This document shows, piece by piece, positions 47,397-57,773 of a stretch of DNA of 64,000 nucleotides. The stretch spans positions 188,589 through 252,588 of the forward strand of contig QKWP01000126.1 in the NCBI GenBank assembly GCA_003550325.1. The letters run 5' to 3'. Made by a program: the position numbers and the translations under genes. Each line of letters opens with the position of its first letter. Positions within the stretch are counted from its first letter, which is position 1. The DNA comes from Gigaspora rosea (taxonomy: Eukaryota > Glomeromycota > Glomeromycetes > Diversisporales > Gigasporaceae). Under the pieces are notes generated by a model that worked only from the letters and a program-made list of their open reading frames with translations, did not search any database and had not been told where the DNA came from.

Positions 47397-47670
47397 ACAG
47401 CCCATTTTTACTTAATCATTTGTTTTGATTTTCGGACTGATCCGGGATTATCAATTTTCACGATTTTGATTGGTTAAAGGCAACAGGTGACTATCGGGTA
47501 ATCTCGTGATGTGTTGGCACTACGCAGTCTCATGTAATTTTTCTTTTACAATATCTTGATTTTTTATTATGCAAATCGACTTTCATTTATAATTAAAAAA
47601 TGTCAATCGTATTAAAATTAATATGAATTTGATAAAAATTCATTTTTCAAAAAATGTAAAAATGGGCTGT
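47397..47670. mobile_element. MITE with perfect 15-bp ends, absent from copy 1
   Basis: ACAGCCCATTTTTAC and its exact inverse GTAAAAATGGGCTGT. Copy 1 at the same place reads GCCATTTATGGTATATTG. Target duplication not resolved. Contains a piece of dispersed repeat B (CTGATCCGGGATTATC, TTTTGATTGGTT). Confidence 0.75.
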
Positions 47671-47975
47671 TTTAATATGTAACCCCATATTGTTACCATA
47701 GTTAGGGAGAGTTTAACTCCGATGGTTGACGTTAGAAGGTCACATGCATTTGGCAGTAAATTATGGGATGTGGATATTTATAATTTATTAGCATTTATTA
47801 TAACATGATTGTGAATTTATGTTATCTTATTTAGAGAAGAACTTGGTTAGCGTGTGTTCCCTTTAACCAAGAGCGAGAGCAAACACTTATATACATGTCA
47901 ATTTCTTAGAGCGTGATCATAAAGGCTACAAAGTATTCGTGGTAGTTTCCACACATTCGTTGTAATTAAGCGTAT

Positions 47976-48447
47976 TGTCACGGGGTAAACGTGATATTTC
48001 ATCATTAATTTTATACTGCGCCGCAATTCATGTGACGACCGATCATGCATCATGCATGTACGAGGCTTAGCCGTAATGTGGATTTAGAAATCATACCATT
48101 TATCGTCTGATACATATGGCATGATAAAGTCGTATGAGGTAGAATAACATATGATTCTAGTTCGTAGTTTCTATAGCATTCATAAAAGTAACGTATGATG
48201 TTAGATTCCCGTTTTCCATAATATTTGTAAAGTATAAAAAGAAGGTTGCTTTAGCTCTTCTGCGCAGTAATCTTAGGATTATCTGATAATTAAATCTAAA
48301 ATAAAGATATAATAAACTCGGACTATATTAATACTCAGTCACGTTTATACTAAATCGGGTTAAATCACCAAGTCACGCCTCTGGCGAGCTGCCTTCTTGT
48401 CGTCATCTGCATCAAAGAAAAGAGATCGTTCAATTCTCCCTGTAACA
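47976..48447. mobile_element. Solo LTR, 472 bp, absent from copy 1
   Basis: TGTCACGGGGTAAACG ... TCCCTGTAACA, flanked by GTAT (47972-47975, 48448-48451). Inside are a TATA-like AAAGTATAAAAAG and AATAAAG/AATAAAC polyadenylation-like motifs. Copy 1 reads AAGCGTATTGGCTGC without the insert. The 4-bp duplication agrees with the solo LTR at 40550. Confidence 0.88.
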
Positions 48448-48545
48448 GTATTCGCTGCAACCATCGCGTATTCACAGTTGCATGAATTAAGTCCCAACAA
48501 TTCATTATAATGGCTTATACTACTGAGGTAAGATTAACATGGCTA

Positions 48546-49102
48546 TAGTGATGTGCGAATGCAGGTTTTGTCTTTGCATTTCATAATGCGACATTATGCA
48601 GCATGATGCATTATGCAATCCTGCATCTTTATATAATATAATAACTTTATTAGTTTTTTATTAAGAATAACACTAATGCATATAATAGTAGTATATAACT
48701 AATTAGCACACTTTCAAATTGCTGAAATCAGCAATGACAAATCATTAGAAAGTTCAAAAGTGGTTAAGTTAGGTTGTATTCTAATACAATAACTTACTGT
48801 ATGTATTAAATTAGACTAGCTATTAAATATTAAATAGCAAGATTAGAAGACTACAATATATAGTAGTAGAAGTTTGGTCAAGAAATTTGTTTGCTAAAAA
48901 CTATTGTGGCAAATTGAAAAGGAATATATATAATTTAAAATTCTAATTTAAAAAAAATATTGTTAGAATAAAAGCAAATTACATAATTTTAATTGAATCA
49001 AAAAAAAAAAAATCTCTATGTGCATTTTTAAGTCTTGCATTACGTTATGCAGCATTATGCATTGCATAATGCAGCATGCATAATGCGTAAGACACATCTC
49101 TA
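48546..49102. mobile_element. hAT-type MITE with GCATTATGC repeats, absent from copy 1
   Basis: Ends TAGTGATGTGCG and GACACATCTCTA, flanked by CATGGCTA (48538-48545, 49103-49110). Subterminal TGCATTATGC-type motifs at both ends. Copy 1 reads AACATGGCTATGATGATAC uninterrupted. Confidence 0.92.
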
Positions 49103-49381
49103 CATGGCTATGATGATACAATTATGGAAGGTGACAATTTAAAGAATTAGACAAATACAAAAATGGGGGACACATGAAAAATTAATCGTTTAATTTGAAT
49201 ATATACAGTAGTTGAAAAAAAGCTCTTAGAACTTAAACAAACTGCAAATCATTCTACAATTGAAGGTTTGCCGCTATTTTAACTCCCTAGTACATTACAT
49301 ACCTAACATTACTTATTTTTGTACTGTACTTACAAAATCCTATTATTACTTTATTTAGAACTTACCAAATCTTATCATTAT

Positions 49382-49581
49382 TAGAGTTTTACAATTTGAT
49401 CAAATATTGAAAATATTTGATTTAATTTAAAAACTTTGTAAGAAAAACTTTAAAAAATTCAAATCAAATCAATTTCAAATATAGAATTTTTAATTCAAAT
49501 AAATTCAAATCAAGGTTAATTTGATTTGACCAAATTTAAATATGACTAATATTTGATTTGATTTGAGTTTGAGGAACTCTA
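49382..49581. mobile_element. hAT-type MITE of the ATTTGATTTGA family (copy-2 partner)
   Basis: Partner of 31852-32001 in the other duplicated segment. Ends TAGAGTTTTACAATTTG and GAGGAACTCTA, flanks ATCATTAT and ATCGTTAA. About 50 bp longer inside than its partner. Confidence 0.65.
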
Positions 49582-50721
49582 ATCGTTAAAACATACATAT
49601 TCTTAAGCATCTATTTATGCTAATAAAAGTCATGCTATTGGTACTGTACGTACGTACGTGCGTAAGTACTTAGCTTGAGATAATTCTTAATGAGTGCCCT
49701 AATTTCGCTCACAGCTTCTGATTGGAAAAAGCAAATTACGTCGTCTCACAAATCAAAAAAAGAATAATAATGAGTACATTGATTATTGTAATCAAATATT
49801 GCTAAAATTTGAATCGCAAATTATTTTCTTGAAAATAAACTTCAAATTTCTCTAAACTGCCTTTGTGATGTGTCACTTATATGATACCTGAAAATTTTAG
49901 CGTACAGTATGAACTGTACTTATGGTTCTTTTCCGGCATCTGATTGACTGGAAAAAGCAACAGCAAAATTTTAAAACACTGAACTCAACTTTTGCAAAAT
50001 CACTTTCGTGAAAACATTGAACTCATAAAGCTTTCGCCAAATTAATTTCAATTTGTGAAAACATTGAACTCAAAAACATTGTAAAACAAAATTTATTGAA
50101 CTCATAATTTTTTATAATTGAAAAAAATTAATTCAAAAAAAATTAACCATTTATTTGGCGTGACGCTAAATAGCGCATAAAGAAGACTACATTTTTAATC
50201 TCGTGCAATATTTGGGAAATAAAATTTTCGTCCTTCCAATAGGAAATGACAGGGGAAATTAGTAAATCCCTTCTTGATTAGAATAACACTAGACAAACAA
50301 CGCAAATCGGATTTACGATGTATGGGGAAAATAGTAAATCCGTTCTTTATTAGAATAACGCCAGATAAACAATGCAAATCGGATTTACGATGTGTGAACG
50401 TAAATAGTGAATAGATTAGGTTAGGTTTTAATATAGTAAGTGAGGCAGACAAGAAAATATTGCAGTGCTATATGAAATTTGTGCAATAAAAAGAACGTAG
50501 AACAGAACTCCATATATATATTTCAAATAGCAATTTGATAGTGTACGTTTTTGTCTTATTTTATGTTAAATGACAAATTTATATGAGCATAAATATTAAC
50601 CAATACTGAAAAAATCAATTTTTTAATGTTTTTTATTTGTATATATTTATATAACTGAAATTTTTGTTTAAATCTCTATAGATTATGAAAGTACATTTTC
50701 AGAGTTTTTAATTGTTGCAAC

Positions 50722-51882
50722 TAATGATGCCTGACGAAATTATTTTTGCGATGACGAATGGCGTCGTCATGGTTTCGTCATGACGAAACCTTGACGATTG
50801 ACGAAACCCCCGACGATTGACGAAATCTATGACGAATTGACGAAACCTATGACGAATTGACGAAACCTATGACGAATTGACGAAACCTATGACGTATTGA
50901 CGAAACCTATGATGAATTGACGAAACCTATGACGAATTGACGAAACCTATGACGTATTGACGAAACCTTGATGAAGCATCTAACGATTGATGAAACATTG
51001 GCAACCGATTCAGCCAATAATTAAACAACAAGCTTCTATATAATGATCTTTAGATACACTAAACCTTAAACTGTTTCAAAAAAATGATATTTCATTATAA
51101 GGTTTCATTGGCTTTTTTCTTTTTTCTTCTTTCGCACGTTCAAATATATGTCGGGTTGATCCGGAATACCGGTAGTCATTTATGTCGGGTTGATCCGGAA
51201 TAGTCAAAAAGAATACCGGTAATCGGGTTGATCCGGAATAGTCAAAATTTGATCCGGAATAGTCAAAATTCAATTCCGGATCAACCCGACATAGATTCCG
51301 AACACGTAAAAAAGGAAATTAAATTTTGTAAATAAACCAAGCGCGTAAAGATAGAAGTTTATGGCAAGAGTGTTATTGTTGGAGACTACAACGATATATT
51401 GGTGCACCAAGGTCGATCTAAACATTGGTTTTCAAGTATTTTCGCGTCTCTTCCTTCTAAATAAGTAAAATCACAATAATAATAATGCACTGGTTATCTT
51501 AGCAACCTATATTGATTCTCTATCGCTGTTATTAATTATGCATTATCGCTTAAACATCGTTTTTTTTAGCTCTTATCGTTATCGTTATTAAAACACTTCT
51601 TAACTTTTTATAAACGCGGTAATTAACTCTATTTTGTATGGATATAACTCTTCAGGTTTCTTCATAGGTTTCGTCAATTCGTCATAGGTTTCGTCATTTC
51701 GTCATAGGTTTCGTCATTTCGTCATAGGTTTCGTCATTTCGTCATAGGTTTCGTCAATTCGTCATAGGTTTCGTCAATCGTCAGGGGTTTCGTCAATCGT
51801 CAATTCGTCAACAGAAATTACCTGACGAATGGTTTCGTCATTCGTCAATGACGTATATTTCGTCATTCGTCAGGCATCATTA
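50722..51882. mobile_element. hAT element, 1.16 kb, TGACGAAAC arrays, absent from copy 1
   Basis: Perfect ends TAATGATGCCTGACGAA and the inverse, flanked by GTTGCAAC (50714-50721, 51883-51890). Copy 1 reads AATTGTTTCAACAATGAAA with no insert. About ten 20-21-bp GACGAATTGACGAAACCTAT units (50765-50965) lie inside the left end, and the inverse array (51655-51795) inside the right. Between them is a local repeat (51149-51291). No transposase. Confidence 0.93.
51149..51291. repeat. Amplified GATCCGGAATAGTC repeat
   Basis: GGGTTGATCCGGAATAGTC occurs four times in direct orientation and GGATCAACCCGACAT once inverted at the end. The same phrase occurs once in repeat B (about 53147). It generates a false 65-codon minus ORF. 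Confidence 0.75.
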
Positions 51883-52479
51883 GTTGCAACAATGAAAAAT
51901 TTTCGAATTTAACATTCGAGTTCGAGGCTGGCGCATTTATCAGTATACATATAGCTGAAGCATATGCCAAATTGCAACTATATTACTCATTCGTAACAAA
52001 TTTATGTAAATTTGGTCATTACATAGTGTATTACCCCGTTTATGTTAATACAACGATGTCGTTCAACTAATTATATTGTTACTCAAGACATTATTTATTT
52101 CTTTTTATTTGTGCTCGAAACTTTGAGAATTTGAAAAATCACAGTTTATTTGAATAACCTTTTTTCCGTAAAAATTATTTACGGGTGATATTTTGGAAAT
52201 TTAAAAGGAAATAAAAATTTTTCAGTCTTCGCTTTTTTTCAAATACCAGGAGCGGAGTGATATTGAAAATTTCACGGTGTATGGATACTATGGCATTTTT
52301 AAATGTGTGCGTTCGCAAAATCTCATAATTGTACAATGCGTAAAAACGTGAATTTCTACACCTAAACATCACGATATGCATCACATAGTCCTATATTTAT
52401 CTATTGTATGAGAATTGTTTAACCAAACATCGCTCTAACAGGTTTTTGTCTCGACTAAAGTGCACTATAACAATATATT

Positions 52480-53230
52480 TTTTTATTATTGTCTTTCGGA
52501 ATTGCACTAACTAAATATATTATGAATGCATCATAAGTCAATACCGTAGATCCAAATCATTTTACTTATTTGCGCGGGTAACATAAAAAAGGAAATCCGA
52601 TTTTGTAAATAAATTTAGGGATTTTTTTATTATTGTCTTTCGGAATTGCACTAACTAAATATACTAGGCAATGCTTACATTGTGTGTCCGAGCTTGATTG
52701 ATCATTAGGAAATTAACCAATTAGCATTGCGGACAGGATCATGTGATATTGTCGATCAAACATGTCGTGATTTACAGCCAATCATAAGGCCGGAAACGAA
52801 CAGACGGAATTCACGTGTAAGGACGTGACCGTGAGAATCAAACAAAGGCGTAAAAAACAGTGTCCTGCGCTACGCTCCGGACAATTATGAATGCAATACC
52901 GTAGATCCTTTGCGCGGTAACACAAACCAAAAAAGGAAATCCGATTTTGTAAATAAACTAAGTGCGTGTGATAAAAATTTAGGGTTAGGGCCTTAACGTT
53001 AGAGGATATAGTGTTAGAGTAATGCTTAATATAAGTAAAATTTCATTGCCGTCATTCTTAATTAGTGCACCAAGATCGATTTAAACATTAGTTTTTGCGT
53101 ATTTTCGCTTTTTTCTTTTACGCGTTTTCGAATTCTTCGTCGGATTGATCCGGAATAGTCAAAATTTGCACTCTCCGATTGGCTATTTCCTCTCCAGGAG
53201 CTTGTATTACCCGCGCAAATAATTGGATGC
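52480..53230 (+). repeat. Dispersed repeat B with internal direct duplication
   Basis: TTGTCTTTCGGAATTGCAC occurs at about 52490 and 52632, and GAAATCCGATTTTGTAAATA at about 52592 and 52937. The right part (52880-53230) aligns with 10800-11110. Nothing coding; the 63-codon minus ORF at 53062 is within the repeat. Confidence 0.65.
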
Positions 53231-53499
53231 GATACAAATGGCGATTGAGGCAAATTCTGATATCTAGATAATTTAAATCTGATTGCTTATCTGATAAATG
53301 ATTGATTAATTGATTGATTGGATGCTGCGGCAGTGAAGGTACAATAGTGAAATCCGCTTTATAGATCGCATTTTAATCTGTTTTTTAACAACTCCCTTAA
53401 AATTGGTTGATTACCTAAATATATACAAACTATTTTGAGCGTAAAAAAGTCAATCGAATGTTTCACGAATTTGAAGCGTTTTGCATAATGGTCTTAATT

Positions 53500-53781
53500 T
53501 TTTTTTTTTTTAAACCCTTTCTATGAAGGGACGCTGGGAAGCGTAATTTATTTAATACTATTTAATTCCGGCTATGATCAGCCTTAGTACATGATTTTTA
53601 ACCCTATTTTTATCTTTACTACTTATAGGTAGTCTGTACCTCCCTTATTCCATACTCGGTCTTCCTGGATACATCCTCATTTTTACCATGCCCGTCCGGC
53701 GGTGTTATCGGTTTCAGCTTCTTACGGTCTTCCTGGTCCGCTTCATGTCCAGTCCACAGAATTCTTTCCCGATGCCCCACT
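53500..53781 (-). mobile_element. Poly(A) retroposon with 15-bp target duplication
   Basis: ATAATGGTCTTAATT flanks both sides (53485-53499, 53782-53796). A T14-like run at 53498-53511 is the poly(A) tail of a minus-strand element. 282 bp, more GC-rich than the neighbourhood, with no ORF: a SINE or the 3' end of a LINE. No tRNA-type boxes recognised. Confidence 0.85.
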
Positions 53782-53811
53782 ATAATGGTCTTAATTAAAT
53801 AAACTCAAAGT

Positions 53812-53863
53812 TCAAGAACATGTGCAAGAACAAGTGCAAGTGCAAGAACAAGTGCAAGAACAG
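53812..53863. repeat. CAAGTG/CAAGAA hexamer array
   Basis: CAAGAACAAGTGCAAGTGC-type hexamers. The inverse array lies at about 26375-26425 (TTGCACTTGTTCTTGCAC). Confidence 0.8.
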
Positions 53864-53884
53864 GTAGTTATGTATAAGCAAATT

Positions 53885-54020
53885 TGCCTTCCCGATTTTT
53901 TAATTAATCCACCAAGGTAGGTTTAGACTATCGTTTTTTGTATTTTTCAGGTTTTTCGCTTTCTGCTTCGCCAAAGATCATTAGAATTCTATAATTTGAT
54001 TGGTCACATGTCACGTGATT
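53885..54020 (+). repeat. Dispersed repeat B, partial copy
   Basis: TTCCCGATTTTTTAATTAAT, CACCAAGGTAGG, TTTTTGTATTTTTC, then AATTTGATTGGTCACATGTC and CACGTGATTC. No gene is evident to 54657; the 70-codon ORF at 53996 is not supported. Confidence 0.6.
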
Positions 54021-54657
54021 CTACTCCACTTGAGACAAGCTCTATTTTTGGCAATTTTATACTTAACCTAGCATGGCGGAAGATCGATTTATGCATTAAT
54101 GTTACACAAGATTTTACATATCAAAATCATATGAAATATGGCACATCATATGACCGCTCATCAAAAAATCAACCAATTTTTACAAAACTTTACCAGGGCA
54201 TATTATGACCGCAAAGAAAACAGTTTGTTTAAACACATCTAACGCATCTAACGATCTGTGAGACTTTTATTAGACGTAGGCTTTCCTTAGCAAAATGGTA
54301 ATAACTAGTAGTAGCTTGTTCTTTCGCATTTGCAGGTGAGTATGTTAATTATTAAAATTGGTATGGTATTTATGAATTTCTAAAGCAAGTCGATTATTTA
54401 ATTCTAAATCTAATGATTTAGTTAAATCTATAAGCATTACATCATATCTACTGTATATACAGTATTAATGATAAGTTTCTCAATGTCTATGCATTATTTG
54501 GTTTAATTTCTAATAATTTAGTTAAATCTGCAGGTACTTCTTCATATTTTTTTTTTTGTTAAAAAACAACAAAAGTTACCAATGCTCTATTTGATTCATT
54601 TCCACTATCAACCTAGGTGAAATATCATCCTCCACTATTTCCTCAGATTCTTCTTCA

Positions 54658-56765
54658 TTACTTTCCATCGTTATCATCAAGGTCTTCCTTGGTAAGTGTA
54701 TCTGCCCCTTTTTTGATTCGTGTTAAAAATTTTTGAACGTTTTTGAATATTCCTTTTTTATAAAACTCAACACAATGTTTGCATTTTCCACCATAACAAT
54801 CATTATGATAACCATGGCCGCAAACAAATACTATGCCATTGTTATCAACAAGCGAACGCCCACAAGAATCACATAATCCTGGACGCGGAGGATGCGTTGT
54901 ACTATAAGCTGTTGGAGGTGCCGTAAATTCACATCTTTCTCTAAAGTAGCAAGATAGTATGTGGTTGGCAGTTTTTTTTTTTATCTTTATTGGGTCTTGG
55001 GATACTTTTTCCGCGATTGTAAAAAATAGATTGAAAATATTGTTCAAGAAAAAGTGCCATTTTATCATATAAAAAGTTTAGTGATTTTGCATTATATGGG
55101 TACTGTCGTGTCTTGCAATAGTTGTTTTTAAATGTAGGATCGTGATTCATAATAAAGTAGGCTTGCTTTATAATACTATCTACTGACGCGTTTTTGGACG
55201 AATTGGCTCTAATTTTACTGTGTACGTTTTCCACATAATATTCATTGAAACAAGTTAAATGATTCTGTAATATAGTTAAAAAAGGCTGGTTAGTATCACT
55301 CCAGTAAAATAAATTAGATAGGAATACAAGAGGCACTTTGTTGTAATTCTTTCGCTTCCAGCGCAAAGCGAACGTCCAAATGCGGAAAATCTCCTCTACA
55401 TATTTACTAAATTGACCCGATCGAAACAGAATTGCATAGACGTCGAGTGTTACTCGGACTAAATTATCAAGCAGTTCTATTACAGCTCGATACTCACATC
55501 TTTGCATGCTTGTCCAAATTTTTCATGATTTTGTCTTTGATTTTTATCCAGCCATTTCGTGCGAGTTCCAATAAAAGGTTCACTCGCAAGGACGAGGCTT
55601 CTTGGCCAATTTTTTATTTTGGCCAAATTCATAGTGCCAATTTTTCAAAAAAAGAGTAGTGTATCATAATGACTTGCTCCCTACTATTAAGAGATACATG
55701 AAGCGGGCCTAAAATAGGCAAAAAAAACTCAATCTGTTGTGTAAATAAAGACTGTAATGCAGGTAACATTTGCATATATAGGCTTTTCTAATAAAAATTT
55801 GGCCGGGCCAGTCTGCGACAACTGGTGCAACTCGCCCATCCTAATGTTGTGTCTTATTATTTATTGACAATATAAGTTTTAATGCGCTAACATAATCTTG
55901 TACAGAATGTAAATTTTGTTCCTTAAATCCTAAGAGCTGAAGCCCTTTTATCGATCACTTTTCCCTACGTTTCTCTATATTATCTGCGTAACTATGTATT
56001 GTTAACAGTTCGATTGGGTCAAAATTATTACTAACTATACGACCTTGTGATTGCTGATAATCCGAGTATGAAAGGTCAAATATTCTAGCATATTGATTAA
56101 GCAGGTACCAACAAATCCTTGGCGCTTCTACATTTGCCGAGTTGTGGATTGATATACCATTAAATACAAGTGGTACAGAGGGGCACTCTATGATAGGTTT
56201 TGCTACGCAAGTAGCGAAATGGCTTGCAGTTGAAGTAGATACCGTATCGGGCCTACGGTTCTCGTGAATGGAGTGATAGTCATCGATATTATAAACGTAA
56301 AAATTATTCTATTAAAAATTTGAATTTATTTTAATAAATATATTTTAATATATTATATAATAAAACAATACAGTATTACATGTTCTAAAAAATAATTATT
56401 GATCTTTGCTAAATGCTCTTTTTGAATTTTTTTTGATATATCTACTGTTTTGGCGCATGCCGAATATCCAAGACTTGACATTGTGTCAATAGCCTTCTAC
56501 GTCGCACCTGATGCTCTCAAATACAACCCTACTTCTAATTTATGCTGGTTTACAAATTTGTTGCATAAACCCGTGATTAAATAGCACAACCCAACTACTG
56601 ATTTTTTGGCTTCGCTTATGCTATAAGCAGAGCACTCTTTAGGAATAATGCTTCCGTCATAAAATTGACAAAACCTTTAAGACCCGGATTAATCGTTTCA
56701 ATCATTCGTTCGAATTTACCTGATCCAGTTCCTAACTAGTACATTCCCAGCATTGTTAATAGTAT
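54658..56765 (-). pseudogene. RING-H2 family gene, inactivated
   Basis: Reading right to left: GSGKFERMIETINPGLKGF (about 56715), SVVGLCYLITGLCNKFV, a 71-nt intron (56379-56309, GTAATA...AATAG, phase 0), then NNFYVYNIDDYHSIHENRRP, EAPRICWYLLNQYARIFDLS, LPILGPLHVSLNSREQVIM, LLDNLVRVTLDVYAILFRSG, and finally a RING-H2 motif, C-x2-C-x13-C-x-H-x2-H-x2-C-x4-C-x2-C (CDSCGR ... CGHGYHNDCYGGKCKHC), before KGADTLTKEDLDD and a stop at 54658. The coding line changes frame near 55740, 55505 and 54970 (a T10 run in + orientation) and has in-frame stops near 55620. RING-H2 proteins are usually E3 ubiquitin ligases. The long N-terminal part recalls a large AM-fungal multicopy family, from memory. Not functional as it stands. 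Confidence 0.8.
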
Positions 56766-56769
56766 AATG

Positions 56770-57773
56770 CTTTAGTTAGCATATCTATACTTGAGGCGAA
56801 CGTATCCTATTTTAAATTAATAAAAATACATAAATATAAAATAAAATTTATATAAAAAAAAGTAAATCTAAAATAAAATATAGTACATTTGATTAGAGGC
56901 TTATTGGCTGGTTTATTGGTATTGGCTCTAGCACATTTTCAGGTTGAACATGTTTTTTGACATATGGCTCCACTAGTTTGCAATAATGCGGATGGCATAG
57001 TTGTTTCCCAACGTCAAGGTAAGAATACGCCTCTAATGTTTGTTTCCTTTGGCATTTTCATAAGCAAGTACTGTAATTGTATGAAATTGAACATTGATAT
57101 TCGTACAACTGATAATCGAACAAGGACCCAAATTTTTGGTAGGCATTTTTGCGTAAATTTTGTCTTGTTTTTTTTTAGATAAAAATAATTAGCCGTTGCA
57201 AATAATAAATATTTTTTGCGCTTTAAAAAATAAGAATACTAAGACTTACTATAAACCTTGGTCTTGGGGAAACCTTATTCTGAAGAAGCCTAACCCGGAG
57301 AAATTTGACCCGGAAAAACTTGACCCGGAGAACCTAACTTTAGCAATAATAAAGGCCCCGAAGAAACTTGGCCAACTTACAATACCTGACCAAGGCGAAA
57401 ATTGGCTAACTAACTTGACCTGGTAAAACCTGACTTGGCGAAACTTGACACGGAAAACTTAACTGCTGAAGTTTGACTACAGTGAACTTAATCACAACAA
57501 AGCTTGAATATAACAAAACTAGACTACAACAACAATTGATACTCCTTCAATCACACGTAAACTCGACTACGCGGAAACTATACAAAACACTGCTCTATTC
57601 GCAACAACACAAAATTTTTAATCATACAAGTATAAAATTTTACTAATTTTACTAATTTTATTAGTCAATCATATTTGACAATTTAGGATCTGCAATTTAC
57701 ACACGTGTAGCCAATAAAATTGAACTTCCGTCATGCTAATTAACCTGACCTATCTATATATATTTCAAGGTCA
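56770..57773. other. No gene recognised
   Basis: ORFs of 72 and 76 codons (56964-57182, 57196-57426, +) have no domain. The second is made of the repeat described at 57285. Confidence 0.45.
57285..57470 (+). repeat. Degenerate CCGGAGAAACTTGAC repeat
   Basis: Units of about 15-18 bp such as GACCCGGAAAAACTTGACCC, gradually decaying to CTTGGCGAAACTTGACACGG. It translates as (N/D)PEK(F/L)DPE in one frame, but no protein context exists. Confidence 0.65.

Larger units (their letters stand above)
45245..52250 (+). repeat. Segmental duplication 1, copy 2 (about 7 kb)
   Basis: Collinear with 29300-34290 but longer because of insertions at 45613, 47397, 47976, 48546 and 50722, plus an unclassified stretch of about 190 bp near 49137-49330. 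A 70-bp tandem duplication opens it (45245-45384, CTTAATTATATTACTTATAT). Lacks the insert at 31243 and the region around 32632-33062. Confidence 0.9.

Noticed and set aside
50765..50965. CRISPR-like array
   Set aside because: Units are contiguous tandem repeats without unique spacers, mirrored at the other end of a hAT element, in a eukaryotic genome.
51076..51273. Short repeat protein with NFDYSGS units
   Set aside because: Produced by the amplified GATCCGGAATAGTC repeat inside a transposon.
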